Positions 1 to 9,352 of a stretch of 64,000 bases of DNA are shown here, one piece after another (position 1 is the first letter of the stretch; each line of letters begins with the position of its first letter). Made by a program: the position numbers and the translations under genes. This DNA comes from Rhodotorula mucilaginosa (Eukaryota; Basidiomycota; Microbotryomycetes; Sporidiobolales; Sporidiobolaceae), in NCBI GenBank assembly GCA_034406715.1, contig CP137876.1:412001-476000 (forward strand). The letters run 5' to 3'. The notes below the pieces were generated by a model. It saw only the letters and a list, made by a program, of their open reading frames with translations, was not told the origin of the DNA and ran no database searches.

Positions 1-278
1 GCCCTTTTCGTCGCACTTTCTCTTCGCTCGCTCTCGGGCAAATCAGGGGGCAATACGGCTAACCCTGCCACGTCATCGCTTTCACTTCGCTCACACCTTG
101 AGGCAGCTGGACTGGGTGCGCAATGCTGTTTGCAGTGCTAGAGTGGAGAACATGAGGCCTAATGGGAACAACAACGGTCGAATGCCAGCCAGCGGGAACA
201 ATTGACGGTCAATCAAATGCCGATGAGAGATGAGCTGCGAGAGTATGTCGAAAGGTCGGACTTGGAGAGAATCTGCTC
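1..278. other. Window edge, downstream of the rhomboid gene
   Basis: I see no supportable gene here. The stretch is the 3' flank of the minus-strand rhomboid gene and probably holds its 3' UTR. Short open frames on both strands show no recognisable protein. Confidence 0.4.
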
Positions 279-1568
279 TTAGACGCGTCCAATTTTGCGA
301 AGGAAGAAGAGTACGCCAGCGAGCATGCCGCCGACATCTGCCCGAGGATGGACCCCACAGACGCGTCAGCCAAAACCGGTTCCCGCCGCGGACGAACAGG
401 AGAACGACGAGTACTCACGGCCGGCCGAGTCAGTCATTCCGCCGCGTCGGAATAGACCGTTGTACAAGTCCCATGCAAAGATACCCGACACGCAGAGCCA
501 GGCGGGGACCGGCACGACGAAGAAGAGGAGGAACGTCTCGCGCGGGAACGCGGCGGCGAAGAACGAGATCGCCCCGTACGTGGCGCCGGAGGCGCCGTGC
601 GCGGCGTAGTTCGGGTTCTGGCGGTTCACAAAGTGGTTGAAGAGGAGCGAAACGGTGGATGAGGTGATCCCCTGGGAGAGCGAACGAGATCAAAACGTCA
701 GCGGCGCCCCTTTCTCTCTTTCGAGGTGCGGCCGTTGGCATGCAGACGGTCCCTCAGGTGGAAGCCGACTTACGGCAAAGAAGTACAGGGCCAGGAAACC
801 CGAGTTGCCGAGGATCGAGATGACGGCCGGCGCCATGAAGCTAGAAAAAAAAAGGTAGGAGGTGGCGTCAAAAGCCTGCGTCCATATCCGGCGCTGCTGC
901 GCGGGGAGATCTCGGCAGCTCGTAGCCCTCGGGACTCACAAGAGGGAAGCCATGTTGACGAGGATGTGCGACGTTCCCTCGTGCGAAAAGGCCGAAGTCG
1001 CGAGCGTCCAGATCCGGCCTTGGGTAAAATTGGTCCACGACGTGGTAAAGTTCCGCTGCAAGAACCGGATCCACGACACGTCCCGGAACCTCTGCGCGAG
1101 TTGGTAGCCATAGTTCCATGCGGCAAAGACGGCGAGGTTGAGTGCGATCAGGGTCCCGACGATCCACATGGCGGGGATGCTATCGAACCGGTCTCGCCAT
1201 GTCGGATTCGGTCGTCGGTGAAAGCCGCCGCTGCTTCCCCTTCCGTAGTACGGTCGATAGCCGCGCGCGCTGGGCGAGCTGTGGAACGCTCTCCGGGCGA
1301 GTGCTGCCCACGGAGACGGAGGTGTCTTCAAGTTGTCGACTCTTCGAAGGCTCGCGAGCGAGTGAAACGACCGTCGGAGGTTCAGAAAGTGCCTTGAGGG
1401 CGGCAATAGTATCGTCGGGCGATACGACGGGACGAATAAAGGTGTACACGTGCTGGTGAGGAGAGGAGGAGCTGTCGAGGGTCGGAAGAAGGGCGGTGGC
1501 ACATGGGCTGGTCCAGCGAGGCGTGCAAGTAGCGCCCTGACGCTACTGGAAGGGCCTGCGAGTGTCAT
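279..1568 (-). CDS. Rhomboid intramembrane serine protease, probably mitochondrial
   Basis: This is a rhomboid-family protease that cleaves transmembrane segments inside the membrane. The N-terminal ~100 residues are rich in Arg, Ser and Pro with almost no acid, like a mitochondrial presequence. A first membrane segment (MWIVGTLIALNLAVFAAWNY) follows, then the HEGTSHILVNMASLL loop typical of the family. The catalytic serine lies in GASGATYGAISFF and the catalytic histidine in DSAGHVGGMLAG, which is created by the last splice (last exon 279-337, intron 338-418, donor GTGAGT). The other exons are roughly 419-676, 772-842 and 938-1568. The protein ends FFLRKIGRV. Order and targeting fit Pcp1/Rbd1, but assignment between the mitochondrial and Golgi (Rbd2) branches is inferred. 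It is divergently arranged with the transporter-like gene, 222 bp between starts. Confidence 0.85.
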
Positions 1569-1790
1569 CGCGGACCTGTTCCGACGAGCGAACAGTATGA
1601 TGTTGGCACGAGCGAAGGCTTCGCCTCTCGGCCGGAGCGACTCGAATTCGAGGCGGTCCGACGGCTCTCGCTTTCGCTCTTCAGCTTGAGACGCTGCTTG
1701 ACCGATTGCATGCTTCGTATCGACAACTAGAGGCGCGCGGCCTCTTTCCGGCAGCCGTCTGGAGCGCGCATCGGCTCTCCTTTAATCAAG

Positions 1791-3113
1791 ATGCATCCAG
1801 CTCTCGTCTACATCGCCGTCTCCTTGGCTGCGTCTACAGCAGAGACCTGGATCGGGAGCCTGAGCGAATACCGGTGCGCAACGGGACAGGTCCGACGGCT
1901 GCGCTTCTCAAGAGCTCACCCTCTCGAGTCTGCAGGTTTCCGTACCCCTTGACGACGACGCAACTCCACCTCGCCCTCTCCATCGGAATCGTCTCATTGG
2001 GCACGAGTCTCTCGCGAATATGCGAGACGGGCGAGTCGCACCTGTCTGCGCAGCCGGAAACCGCCTCCGATGACTCGAAAGCACCGAGCCGAAATGCGGC
2101 CCATCCGTCAGACCAGCGCGCGTCCCCACTGTCATCAGCGCCTCTCGGACCAAGATCAACCCTCGGATCACGACTCGCCATCGTTCTCTGCTGGTCCTCC
2201 CTCCTGGCGATAGAGACGACCTCGCGGCTACGGATCGACCCCTCTTTCTGGTCCCTCGTCCGTCTCGCTCCGTTGGCGACCACGTTCATGTACACCGCCG
2301 TTTCGCCCAGCAGGCGCAGACACCTTTCCAAATGGCATCTGCTCTCACTCGCTCTGCTCATGCGATCTTGGCAAGACGCATGGACGTCCAGTAGTTATCA
2401 AGATTGGCTCGTCGGCGCCGCTTGGACAGTCGCGGCGGTCACGTGGGGCGTCGCTCTACGCTGCAGGCATCGAACTACCGAGGAGAATGCTCCTCTAGAA
2501 CACCGCCTCGACACGCGAGTCAAAGCCTCGTAAGTTGACGTTGCCTGGTGTTCGAGCATCTCGAATAAATTACTGAAACCTCTCGCTCCACAGCAGATCG
2601 GCAACAAGAGCAGATCGGCTCCTCGTGGACCTCGTCACCTACGCAGTCGTTGCTTCCGCCGCCGCAGGCCTCTCATCGGAATGGACCGCCATCGTCCGCT
2701 ACCGACATTTCGGTTTCTTCACCGAGGTTGGGTTCTGGCTGCAGGAGCTCGGAATGGCGACCTGCGGGCTTGCGAGGCTCGCAGCTTTTTACATGATGGC
2801 GGAGGTGAGTCGCGAGATTGTCTGGCCATCCCGACCTTTGAATCGCGGACTGACTTTTCTCTCTGGATAGAACTACGATGCTCTCGACGTCTTTGCCGCA
2901 ATCGCAGTCAAAGACTCCCTGCACCCGCTCGCACTCGGAGCTACATCTGGCCGACCCCTGCAGACCATGTGGTCTGGCGACGCTCTCGTGTCGGATAAGT
3001 ATCAGATGGCCGCGCTGGTCGTCCTCGCTGGCGGGGCAGCCTCGTGGAAGCTTTGGTCGCCGGGTAGACTACGAGACAATGCGCCGGATGATGCTGCAAT
3101 CAAGACAGATTGA
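1791..3113 (+). CDS. Multi-pass membrane protein, DMT/TPT-like transporter (tentative)
   Basis: I read a four-exon gene of about 380 residues. Exon 1 starts at ATG 1791 with a hydrophobic segment (MHPALVYIAVSLAASTAETW). It splices from a GTGCGC donor near 1873 to an acceptor near 1936, giving the run FPYPLTTTQLHLALSIGIVS. That run resembles the FPYPLTLTxxH motif at the start of triose-phosphate/nucleotide-sugar transporters of the DMT superfamily. Later hydrophobic segments and the splices at about 2530/2596 (GTAAGT) and 2805/2870 (GTGAGT) keep one frame to TGA 3111-3113. A hydrophilic Ser-rich insert at about residues 60-105 is unusual for a TPT. Apart from the first motif the family match is weak, so it may instead be a fungal-specific membrane protein. 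The start is chosen because the alternative upstream frame gives no membrane segment. Confidence 0.55.
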
Positions 3114-3385
3114 GCACTGCATTTGGGACGCTGCTTACTCTGTTTGAAAACCAGCAGGACTCGTCTCGGCAGGTATGGAATGCAATGCAGGAAAGATCGA
3201 CCTCGTCGGGCCCGGCGAGACTTTATTGTACAAGCGGTCGGTGGCGGCTCGGTTAACGCCACTGCCCCGTAGGAAGATGCTGGAAGCCTTGTTTAGTCGT
3301 TACGTGGACCGCTCACGGCGATGACACGGCGCGGCGGGCTTCGGCCGAGGTGCGTTGCTCGTCGACGATGGGGAGCCCGCCTCGA

Positions 3386-3820
3386 TCAGTCGACGATCTT
3401 GCCGCCCTTGACCTCCTTGCCGGTCTTCTTGATCTTGGCGAGTACGTCGTCGTAAGGGATCGTGGCTTTGACGAGCACTTCTTGCTTTTCGAGCGAGATG
3501 TCGTGCGAGGTGACGCCTGTCATGGAGGGGAGCGGGACGGAGCGCGGACGGGGGCGACGCGGGACGGATCAGGGTGTAGCGAGTCGGCTGAAGGTCAGTA
3601 CCTCGGAGGCTGACTTTGATTCCGGCTGAGCAAGAGGGTGCGCGATCAGGCCCCCTGCGGCACGTACCTTCGGTCTTCTTGAGGACACGATCGATCGCAC
3701 CCGAGCAGCCGCTGCACGTCATGACCTGGGACGTAACCATTTCGTCAGCAATGCGGTTCGACCAGCAGGTGCGCAGAGTGAAGAACTCACGACGTTGAAC
3801 TGGTACGTCGACTTCGGCAT
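3386..3820 (-). CDS. ATX1: Cytosolic copper chaperone Atx1
   Basis: This small HMA-fold copper chaperone delivers Cu(I) to the Golgi copper ATPase (Ccc2 in yeast). Three exons encode about 72 residues: MPKSTYQFNV, then VMTCSGCSGAIDRVLKKTEG, then a third exon starting VTSHDISLEKQEVLVKATIP. The metal site MTCSGC is intact and the C-terminal lysine-rich KKTGKEVKGGKIVD matches Atx1. The first splice uses GTGAGT and the acceptor CCCAG just before the MTC motif. The stop lies at 3386-3388. It faces the 3' end of the transporter-like gene convergently and is head to head with the FAD monooxygenase remnant, whose sequence begins only about 230 bp upstream of its ATG. Confidence 0.93.
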
Positions 3821-4050
3821 CCGAGTGGGGTGGGTGTCAGCGTTCACGAGCGCTCATGGCGAGGGACCAGGCTCCGGAGCTCAGGAGACGTACCTCTGCC
3901 ATCGTTTGAGGCTCTCGGACGCGGAACGGCGAGAGAGTGGCGTAGTGTCGAGGGCGGAGAAGAGACGCCGCGCCGCCACCTTTCTCCTTCTCGCTCGCTC
4001 CGACGCTCGCACGACTCGCGAACTGGACCTCGCCCGGACATTCCCCCTAG

Positions 4051-4761
4051 GTCCCGATGCGCACGTCGCCGCTTACCCGATCAAGGCGCAGAACGCCTGC
4101 AACATCGTCACCACTCACATCGGCATCACCGTCGGCTTGACCGAGGACTGGACGTTTGCTCGCGCTTCAAAGGACATCATGCTGAAGCGGTTCGAGGGCT
4201 GGACCGAGACGCTCCTCAAGTGCTTGCGGCTAGCCCCGCCGGGTGAACTCGTCGAATGGGCACTGCGGATCCACCTTCCGCTCACCGGCTGGATCGACGG
4301 CAACACGGTCCTCCTCGCCGACGCCGCCCACGCCACCCTGCCGCACATCGCTCAGGGCGCCGTCCAAGCCGGCGAGGACGCCGCCGTCCTGGGCACGCTC
4401 TTGGCCAAGTGTCAGTCCAAGGAGGAAGTGCCGGCTGCTTTGCGGATGTACGAGAAGCTGCGCAAACCGAGGGCGGACTGGGCTGTCGAGATGGCTCGCA
4501 TCACGGGTACGTTGCTTTGCGTCGTCGTCGCAGGAGGTCATCTCTCATTCGCAGACGCTGATCTCGCCTTTTTTCGCGGTCCGTGCAGGCGAGAATCTCC
4601 ACATGGCGGACGGTGCTGCTCAACAGGCGCGTGACGAGGCACTCAAGCGAGCGGCAGCGGGCGGCAAGTCGCCCGACCGCTGGGGCGACAAGGAAACGCA
4701 GCGCCGCCTCTACGGCCTCGACGTCGTCAAGCAGGCCGACCAGGAATACGCCCGCCTCTGA
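4051..4761 (+). pseudogene. FAD-dependent monooxygenase, 3' part only (salicylate-hydroxylase type)
   Basis: The C-terminal half of a class A flavin monooxygenase is clear: GPDAHVAAYPIKAQ, then LPLTGWIDGNTVLLADAAHA and LPHIAQGAVQAGEDAAVLGT, which is the second FAD motif region (family consensus GDAAH; here ADAAH). A GTACGT intron at about 4506-4588 joins to ENLHMADGAAQQARDEA, and the frame ends with TGA at 4759-4761. Nothing upstream encodes the GxGxxG Rossmann start of the FAD domain. The surviving exon opens right after a normal acceptor (CCCCCTAG, 4043-4050), so the break lies in an intron or an upstream exon. ATX1 occupies the opposite strand where the missing ~200 residues should be. I judge it a decapitated gene copy. 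A spliced transcript from a distant start is the alternative. Confidence 0.75.
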
Positions 4762-5093
4762 ACCTCCTCTCCACTCTTGTCCCCTTCTCTTTAGATACTA
4801 CAGGTTTCCGTGTTTCCGTATAGATTCTCAACGAATCGGTTGTTGTCTGGCAATTAGTCCCGCATGGAGATTCCTCTCTCCGTTCTCTTCTCTCCTGCAT
4901 TCGCATATCCATCTCACTACCGTCTCCGAATCGGGCCGCGTATGAGCGAAATAAAATAGTCTTACAGAGCGATAAACATGCATAACGTTCTACAAGTCGG
5001 TCAGGATGAAGAGCAAGATGAGCGAGTCGGAAGAATCTCAAGACTAATCAGAGCGGCGAGATACGGTACACAAGATTGGGAGGGCGGTGTCAA
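4762..5093. other. Convergent 3' flank (FAD remnant / coiled-coil gene)
   Basis: No gene is visible. A plus-strand AATAAA at 4950-4955 lies about 190 bp after the FAD remnant stop and could serve as a poly(A) signal. The rest is ordinary 3' UTR-like sequence. Confidence 0.4.
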
Positions 5094-7434
5094 TCATAAG
5101 TACATGCCGAGCGTTGGCCGGGCCATGAATCGGAGCGCTTGTTCTTTCATGAGTCGCATAAGCCGACGATCCCCTGCGGCGTAAGTCGCGACGAAAAATG
5201 TACCCCGAACGGCGTCCTCGTCCTCGTCCGACTCTTCGTTCGACTCCTTGTCCGACTCTTCGTCCTCCTCCTCGTCCTCCTCCTCGTCCAATTGCTCGTT
5301 CTCCTCCTCGTCCTCCGACTCCGACTCCATACCGCCGTCGTCCTCCTCCTCGTCCGACTGCTCGTTCTCCTTGTCGTCCTCCGACTCCGACTCCATACCC
5401 CCGTTGTCGTTGTCGTAGTCGTCGCTGCTGTTGCCATCGCTCTCCGAGTTGAGCTCGACAATGCGCATGTTGCGCGGGTCATCGGAGATGTAGATACGGG
5501 GGACGTGGGCGGGCCGAACTGCGCAGCTCGCGGAACTGTAATTGCAAGACAAGGAGGGCGTCAGTGTACGCACAGAAAAGAGAAAAAAAAGACGAGCGCA
5601 AGGAATTGAATCTTACGGAATGTGGCATTGAGAGCCGAGCGTGTCGAGGTTCGAAAAGAGCGACGCGCAAACCGTGCACGGCAGAGGAGGGTCCATCGCC
5701 TTCACGGCGTCGGCGAGACCGTGAAGTACGAGTTTCGTCCGCGCAAGGGATTGACGGCCTCGTTCAAGAGCCTGCGTACACGAGAAAGGACTGCGTCAGG
5801 TTTTCCGCCGCAAGGTCCCATCAAGCTCGCAACAACTCGCTCACCGATTCGGCCCTCTGCTTCTCTCGCTCGAGCTGTTTGCTCTGCGAGGTTATGTTGG
5901 CGAAGTAAGCCTGTACGCCCGTCGAGTCCGTCGTTAGCGAGCGCGCTTCGAGTCGGAAACAAGGTGCATGGCCTTCTCACATTTGCTTCGTCAACGTCGG
6001 CTTGGTGTTTGGCGGTGATCACCGCCAGTTCTTGAGCATGATGGTCGGCGAGTTCTTTAAGCGCCTGAAAGATGTCGCGGTCAGCCACCAGAATTTTGCG
6101 GACAGGAGCGACGCGCAGTCCGACTAGCTCACCTTCTCGGCGGCGGCACGGTCTTCGAGTTCTTTGCTTTGAGTCATGGCGGCGAGGCTTCGCGTGTGGG
6201 CCTCGGTGAGCTCTTTCATAGCCTGCGGAAGGACGCAGTCAGTTTCGAGTTGCGGCTGCGGGCGATAAGCAGACTGTCGAGCTCACCTTTTCGACTTTTT
6301 CGTTCGCGTCGAGCTGTTTCGCTCGATAGTTGTCATGCAGTCTTTCGACGTGTTGGGCGTGCGAGTCGGCGAGCTGCTGAAGAGCCTGTGGGGCGACGTG
6401 ATCACTTAGTTTCTGCGGTGGCGGGCGAATCCGGCCGGAAAAGAAAACTGAGCTTACCTTCTCGGCCTCTTTTCGTTCGTCGAGCTGTTTGGCTCGGTAT
6501 TCTTGAGTGATGATTGCGACGTCCTGCGTGTGCGAGTCGGCTAGCTGCTGCATAGTCTGTGGGAAGACGTGATCAGCCTAGTTCTGCCGTAACGGGCAAC
6601 ATGCGATCTGCCGAGCTCACTTTTTCGGCGAATTCACGGTCCTGCAGACGCCCGGTCTCGACGGCGCGGAGATGAGCTCGAAGCTGCTCGAGCACAGATT
6701 CGAGTTTGGCAACTTCGCTGCGAGCCTGTAGAGCGGGTTCGACAAGTCAGTCTCGCTGTTCCGGCCGGGGACTCGAAGGAAGAGAGACGATCAGACGCAC
6801 GATGTCGCGTTCGGCGGTTCGCTCTGAAAGTTCCGTTTGGAGTTGAGGGAAGATAGTGTCGCCCTGCGAGACGAGCTGCGGCAGAAGGAGGCGTCAGCAT
6901 TAGAGTGTCGAGGATCGAGTTCAAAGGTTGGTCGGAACACTCACATCCTCGCTGTGCTTGCGGTGCAGCTCGGCGGTCGACTGCGAGGCGACCAGGTCGG
7001 CTGAGAGTTTTGCGTTAAGCTGTTCGAAGAGAGACGAAGAGTCAGTTGCTGTTTCAACGCGCAGAAGGCGAAGTCCAGTCCAACGTACGAGTTCTTTTTC
7101 GTCTCGCTCTCGCTCGAGCTCGACAATCTGGACGTTCGCCTCTTCGAGGCTGCGACGGAGAGCGACGAGGGCGGAAGAGTCCTCGACGAGACGTTCGGCT
7201 GCGTCGGTCTGAACACCGCTGTCGACTCGGCTCATCGGACCAGCCGACGAAGAGGTGGCGACTTCGACGTGGGCGGGCGCGACCGAAGGAGGAAAATCGG
7301 AGGTCGAGACCGAGCGGTCAGACAGAGTCTTGGTGGAGGAAGTGGCCGGCGACGGCGGCTCGGCAGAAGGAGGAGGAGACGACGGCGCAGTCGAGGCGAC
7401 AGTCGAGGTTTCGAGAGAAGGAGAAGAGGGCGGC

Positions 7435-7468
<34 letters not shown>

Positions 7469-7929
7469 GAGCGGCGGAAGGCGAGGCGGGAGAAGGCGAA
7501 GCGGGAGAAGGCGAGACAGCGCGGGGTACAGGCGCAGCCTCAAGTTGCGAGGAAGTCGGGATCGAGGAAGGAGAGGGCAAAGAAGGGGCGGCGACCTCCT
7601 CCTCGAGGACGGCGGCGGCAACGACAACGGGAGAGTCCGGCTCTACCGATCGGCGCTTCTTGGCGAGAGGAGGGGTGACGAACGACGACGACGAAGCAGC
7701 AGTCGAGTCGGTGCGGGAAGTGGCGGCGCTTGCGGGAGGGACCGCTCGGCGAGGGCGGGGTCGACGGCGCCGAGACGACCGCGCGCAGGGGAGAAGGAGT
7801 CTTGGGGAGGGACGAAGACGGGATGGGCGCAGTCGCGTCGGTGGTGGGGGCCGAGCGAGCAGAGGAGCGGCGAGCGGCTCGGTTGTACGGAGCGGCGCTC
7901 TCGCGAGCGTTGTTGAACTTGGGAGGCAT
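5094..7929 (-). CDS. Coiled-coil protein with duplicated exons and acidic C-terminus
   Basis: I do not recognise the family. The N-terminus (MPPKFNNARESAAPYNRAA) and next ~200 residues are Ser/Pro-rich low complexity with a basic PPLAKKRRSVEPDSP patch that could be a nuclear signal. From about 7200 the product is coiled coil (RRSLEEANVQIVELERERDE). Exons at 6458-6556, 6287-6385, 6133-6222 and 5981-6064 are 99, 99, 90 and 84 nt, all phase 0, and encode related blocks (MQQLADSHTQDV, LQQLADSHAQHV, MKELTEAHTRSL, LKELADHHAQEL). A cysteine pair (LPCTVCASLF) precedes the tail. The tail is strongly acidic and internally duplicated (GGMESESEDDKEN, GGMESESEDEEEN), then ends in a basic stretch and MARPTLGMYL. 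The frames of the N-terminal block and the next block do not join by an obvious GT-AG intron between about 7690 and 7760. Confidence 0.7.
5228..5403 (-). repeat. GAG/GAC-rich acidic repeat tract in coding sequence
   Basis: Glu/Asp/Ser-rich codons form two tandem copies of a GGMESESED unit, each followed by Glu/Asp runs. The tract lies inside the last exon of the coiled-coil gene. Such purine-rich trinucleotide DNA is prone to copy-number change. Confidence 0.75.
7432..7468. repeat. GAC/GTC trinucleotide microsatellite
   Basis: Near-perfect GAC repeats on the plus strand are interrupted by single GGC units. They are read on the minus strand as a poly-serine run in the coiled-coil gene. Confidence 0.85.
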
Positions 7930-8512
7930 AGCGGAAGAGCGCTGTGCGATAGAGCAGTAGGGTGGGTGTGAGCTGCGTGAGCTGCGAGTGGAAGCAGGAG
8001 CGTCGCGCAGAGGATGAGGAAGGAAGGAGAGAGAGAGAGAAAGGACGGCGGCGGCGTCCCCTCGCGCTTGGCGATCGCTCCGAGCTCGATCCAAGAATGC
8101 CTGCGCTCTCGCGTGCGCTAAGTAAGCATTAGCGAGATCTCGGTCGTTGCGAAGGCGGTGCACGCGAGGAATGTTGGGAGACAGCCATCTCGCGCGGCAA
8201 GGAGCAGAACGCGACCTCGACGCGCACGACTCGCACCTCCCAGCTTTCCATCCGCCGGAGCGGGCACCCGATCAGCAGCCTGCGCGCGTAGGCTGCGAGT
8301 CGAAAGCTAGTTGTGCACGTCGCCTTGCAGCTGTCGAGTGTGGCGGAGAGACTTGCGAGTTGAGTGAACTTGCGCGGTTCGGGATCGTGCACGGCGTGGT
8401 GGGCAGCAGCAAGCGAGTCGGAAACCCCACCGACGAGGTCGTGCGCCAGTATAGCATCCATACCGTCGCAGAGGAGCAAGGGTGTGCGAGCTCGAGGGAG
8501 CAGGCGCCATGT
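7930..8512. other. Upstream region of the coiled-coil gene
   Basis: No gene is supported. There is a GAGAGAGA run at about 8027-8041 and several antisense open frames without family resemblance. A minus-strand frame through 8129-8479 (AHDLVGGVSDSLAAAHHAVH) could be a further exon of the small membrane protein upstream, but I cannot find splices to join it. Confidence 0.35.
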
Positions 8513-9352
8513 TTATCCAAGCAGAAGCAAGAGGCGCGCGTTGAAGATCTTCCGAAACGTGGCGCGTGTTTGTTGAGCATGCCGGAGCGGGACCGTCGCG
8601 CCAGCCACCTTTTGACTGGAATGCTCCATCGCAAACGTGCGAGGCTCGGCGCGATCGAGAACGATCTCTCGATCGGTCGGAAGGGTGTGGGCGAAGTACG
8701 AAGCGGACCTTGTTGCAAGGAAGGCGCCTATACTCACAGCCGCTGAGCACCGGTCCGGCCTCTTGAGTTTGACGTCACCTGTTCTCGCTGTAGAGCGTAT
8801 CAAGTTAGAGGCTGTGACGAAAACGGATTTGCCGTGCGGAAGACTCACGAGAGCTCGCGCCGTTGCGCGCCGTCGCCGCTTGACCTCGTCCTCGGTATCG
8901 TCGCTCGAGCCCGAGTCTGATGACCCGCTATGAGCGCCTCGGTGCGGGTCAAGTTCTGACCGGCCCAGCTCGGCGAGGCGAGAAGCGCCGACGCGACCGC
9001 GCCGTCGCCGTCCATGCGGTGTGGACAGTTTGCCTTCTTCCAGCAGAGCCTTGGGCCGTCCGCCTGTATGGTCCTGCTCGGTATTCGCCATGTATTCGGA
9101 TCAGCGTAATTCTTGGATGGTTTACTTCGGGGATCATGGGAGGCTTGCCTGCCAGATGACGACGAGAGCGACTGCAACCGGTTTCGCACGTGAGTTCTGA
9201 CATACTGGAACGGGGAGGGACTCGTACTCACGAATCACCGCCAGTCCGTAACCGGCGCTGAGCTTGAGTATGCCGAGGGTCTCGAAGAACCATCCGGACA
9301 CGAGCCCGCCGACGCCGACGCCGATCAGGACGAGGGCGATGTCTCTGTTCAT
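8513..9352 (-). CDS. Small single-pass membrane protein, unknown function
   Basis: I do not recognise this protein. The first exon begins MNRDIALVLIGVGVGGLVSG with a hydrophobic segment, followed by a second (LSAGYGLAVI). A GTGAGT intron joins it to LALVVIWQ. The next exon encodes a basic, Ser-rich linker (HGRRRRGRVGASRLAELGRS; SGSSDSGSSDDTEDEVKRRRR). To keep frame, the intron after VVIWQ would use a GC donor (GCAAGC), with an acceptor at CGAGCAG about 70 nt on. A further GTGAGT intron follows TARAL. The 3' end is uncertain: the frame stops at 8513 if no further intron is removed. An upstream in-frame start near 9409 is possible. The N-terminal anchor plus basic and acidic tail recalls organelle-surface anchors, but I found no conserved motif. 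Confidence 0.4.

Noticed and set aside
5147-5609. Leu/Val-rich plus-strand frame as a membrane protein
   Set aside because: It is the antisense of the Glu/Asp tract in the coiled-coil gene tail.
7046-7971. Two long plus-strand frames with Arg/Gly/Asp runs
   Set aside because: They are the complement of the poly-Ser and Pro-rich N-terminal part of the minus-strand coiled-coil gene.
8129-9091. Peptidyl-tRNA hydrolase 2 (an N-terminal anchor followed by a basic linker suggested it)
   Set aside because: The KGKxAAQCSHA core and QDAGRTQ motif are not present in any frame.
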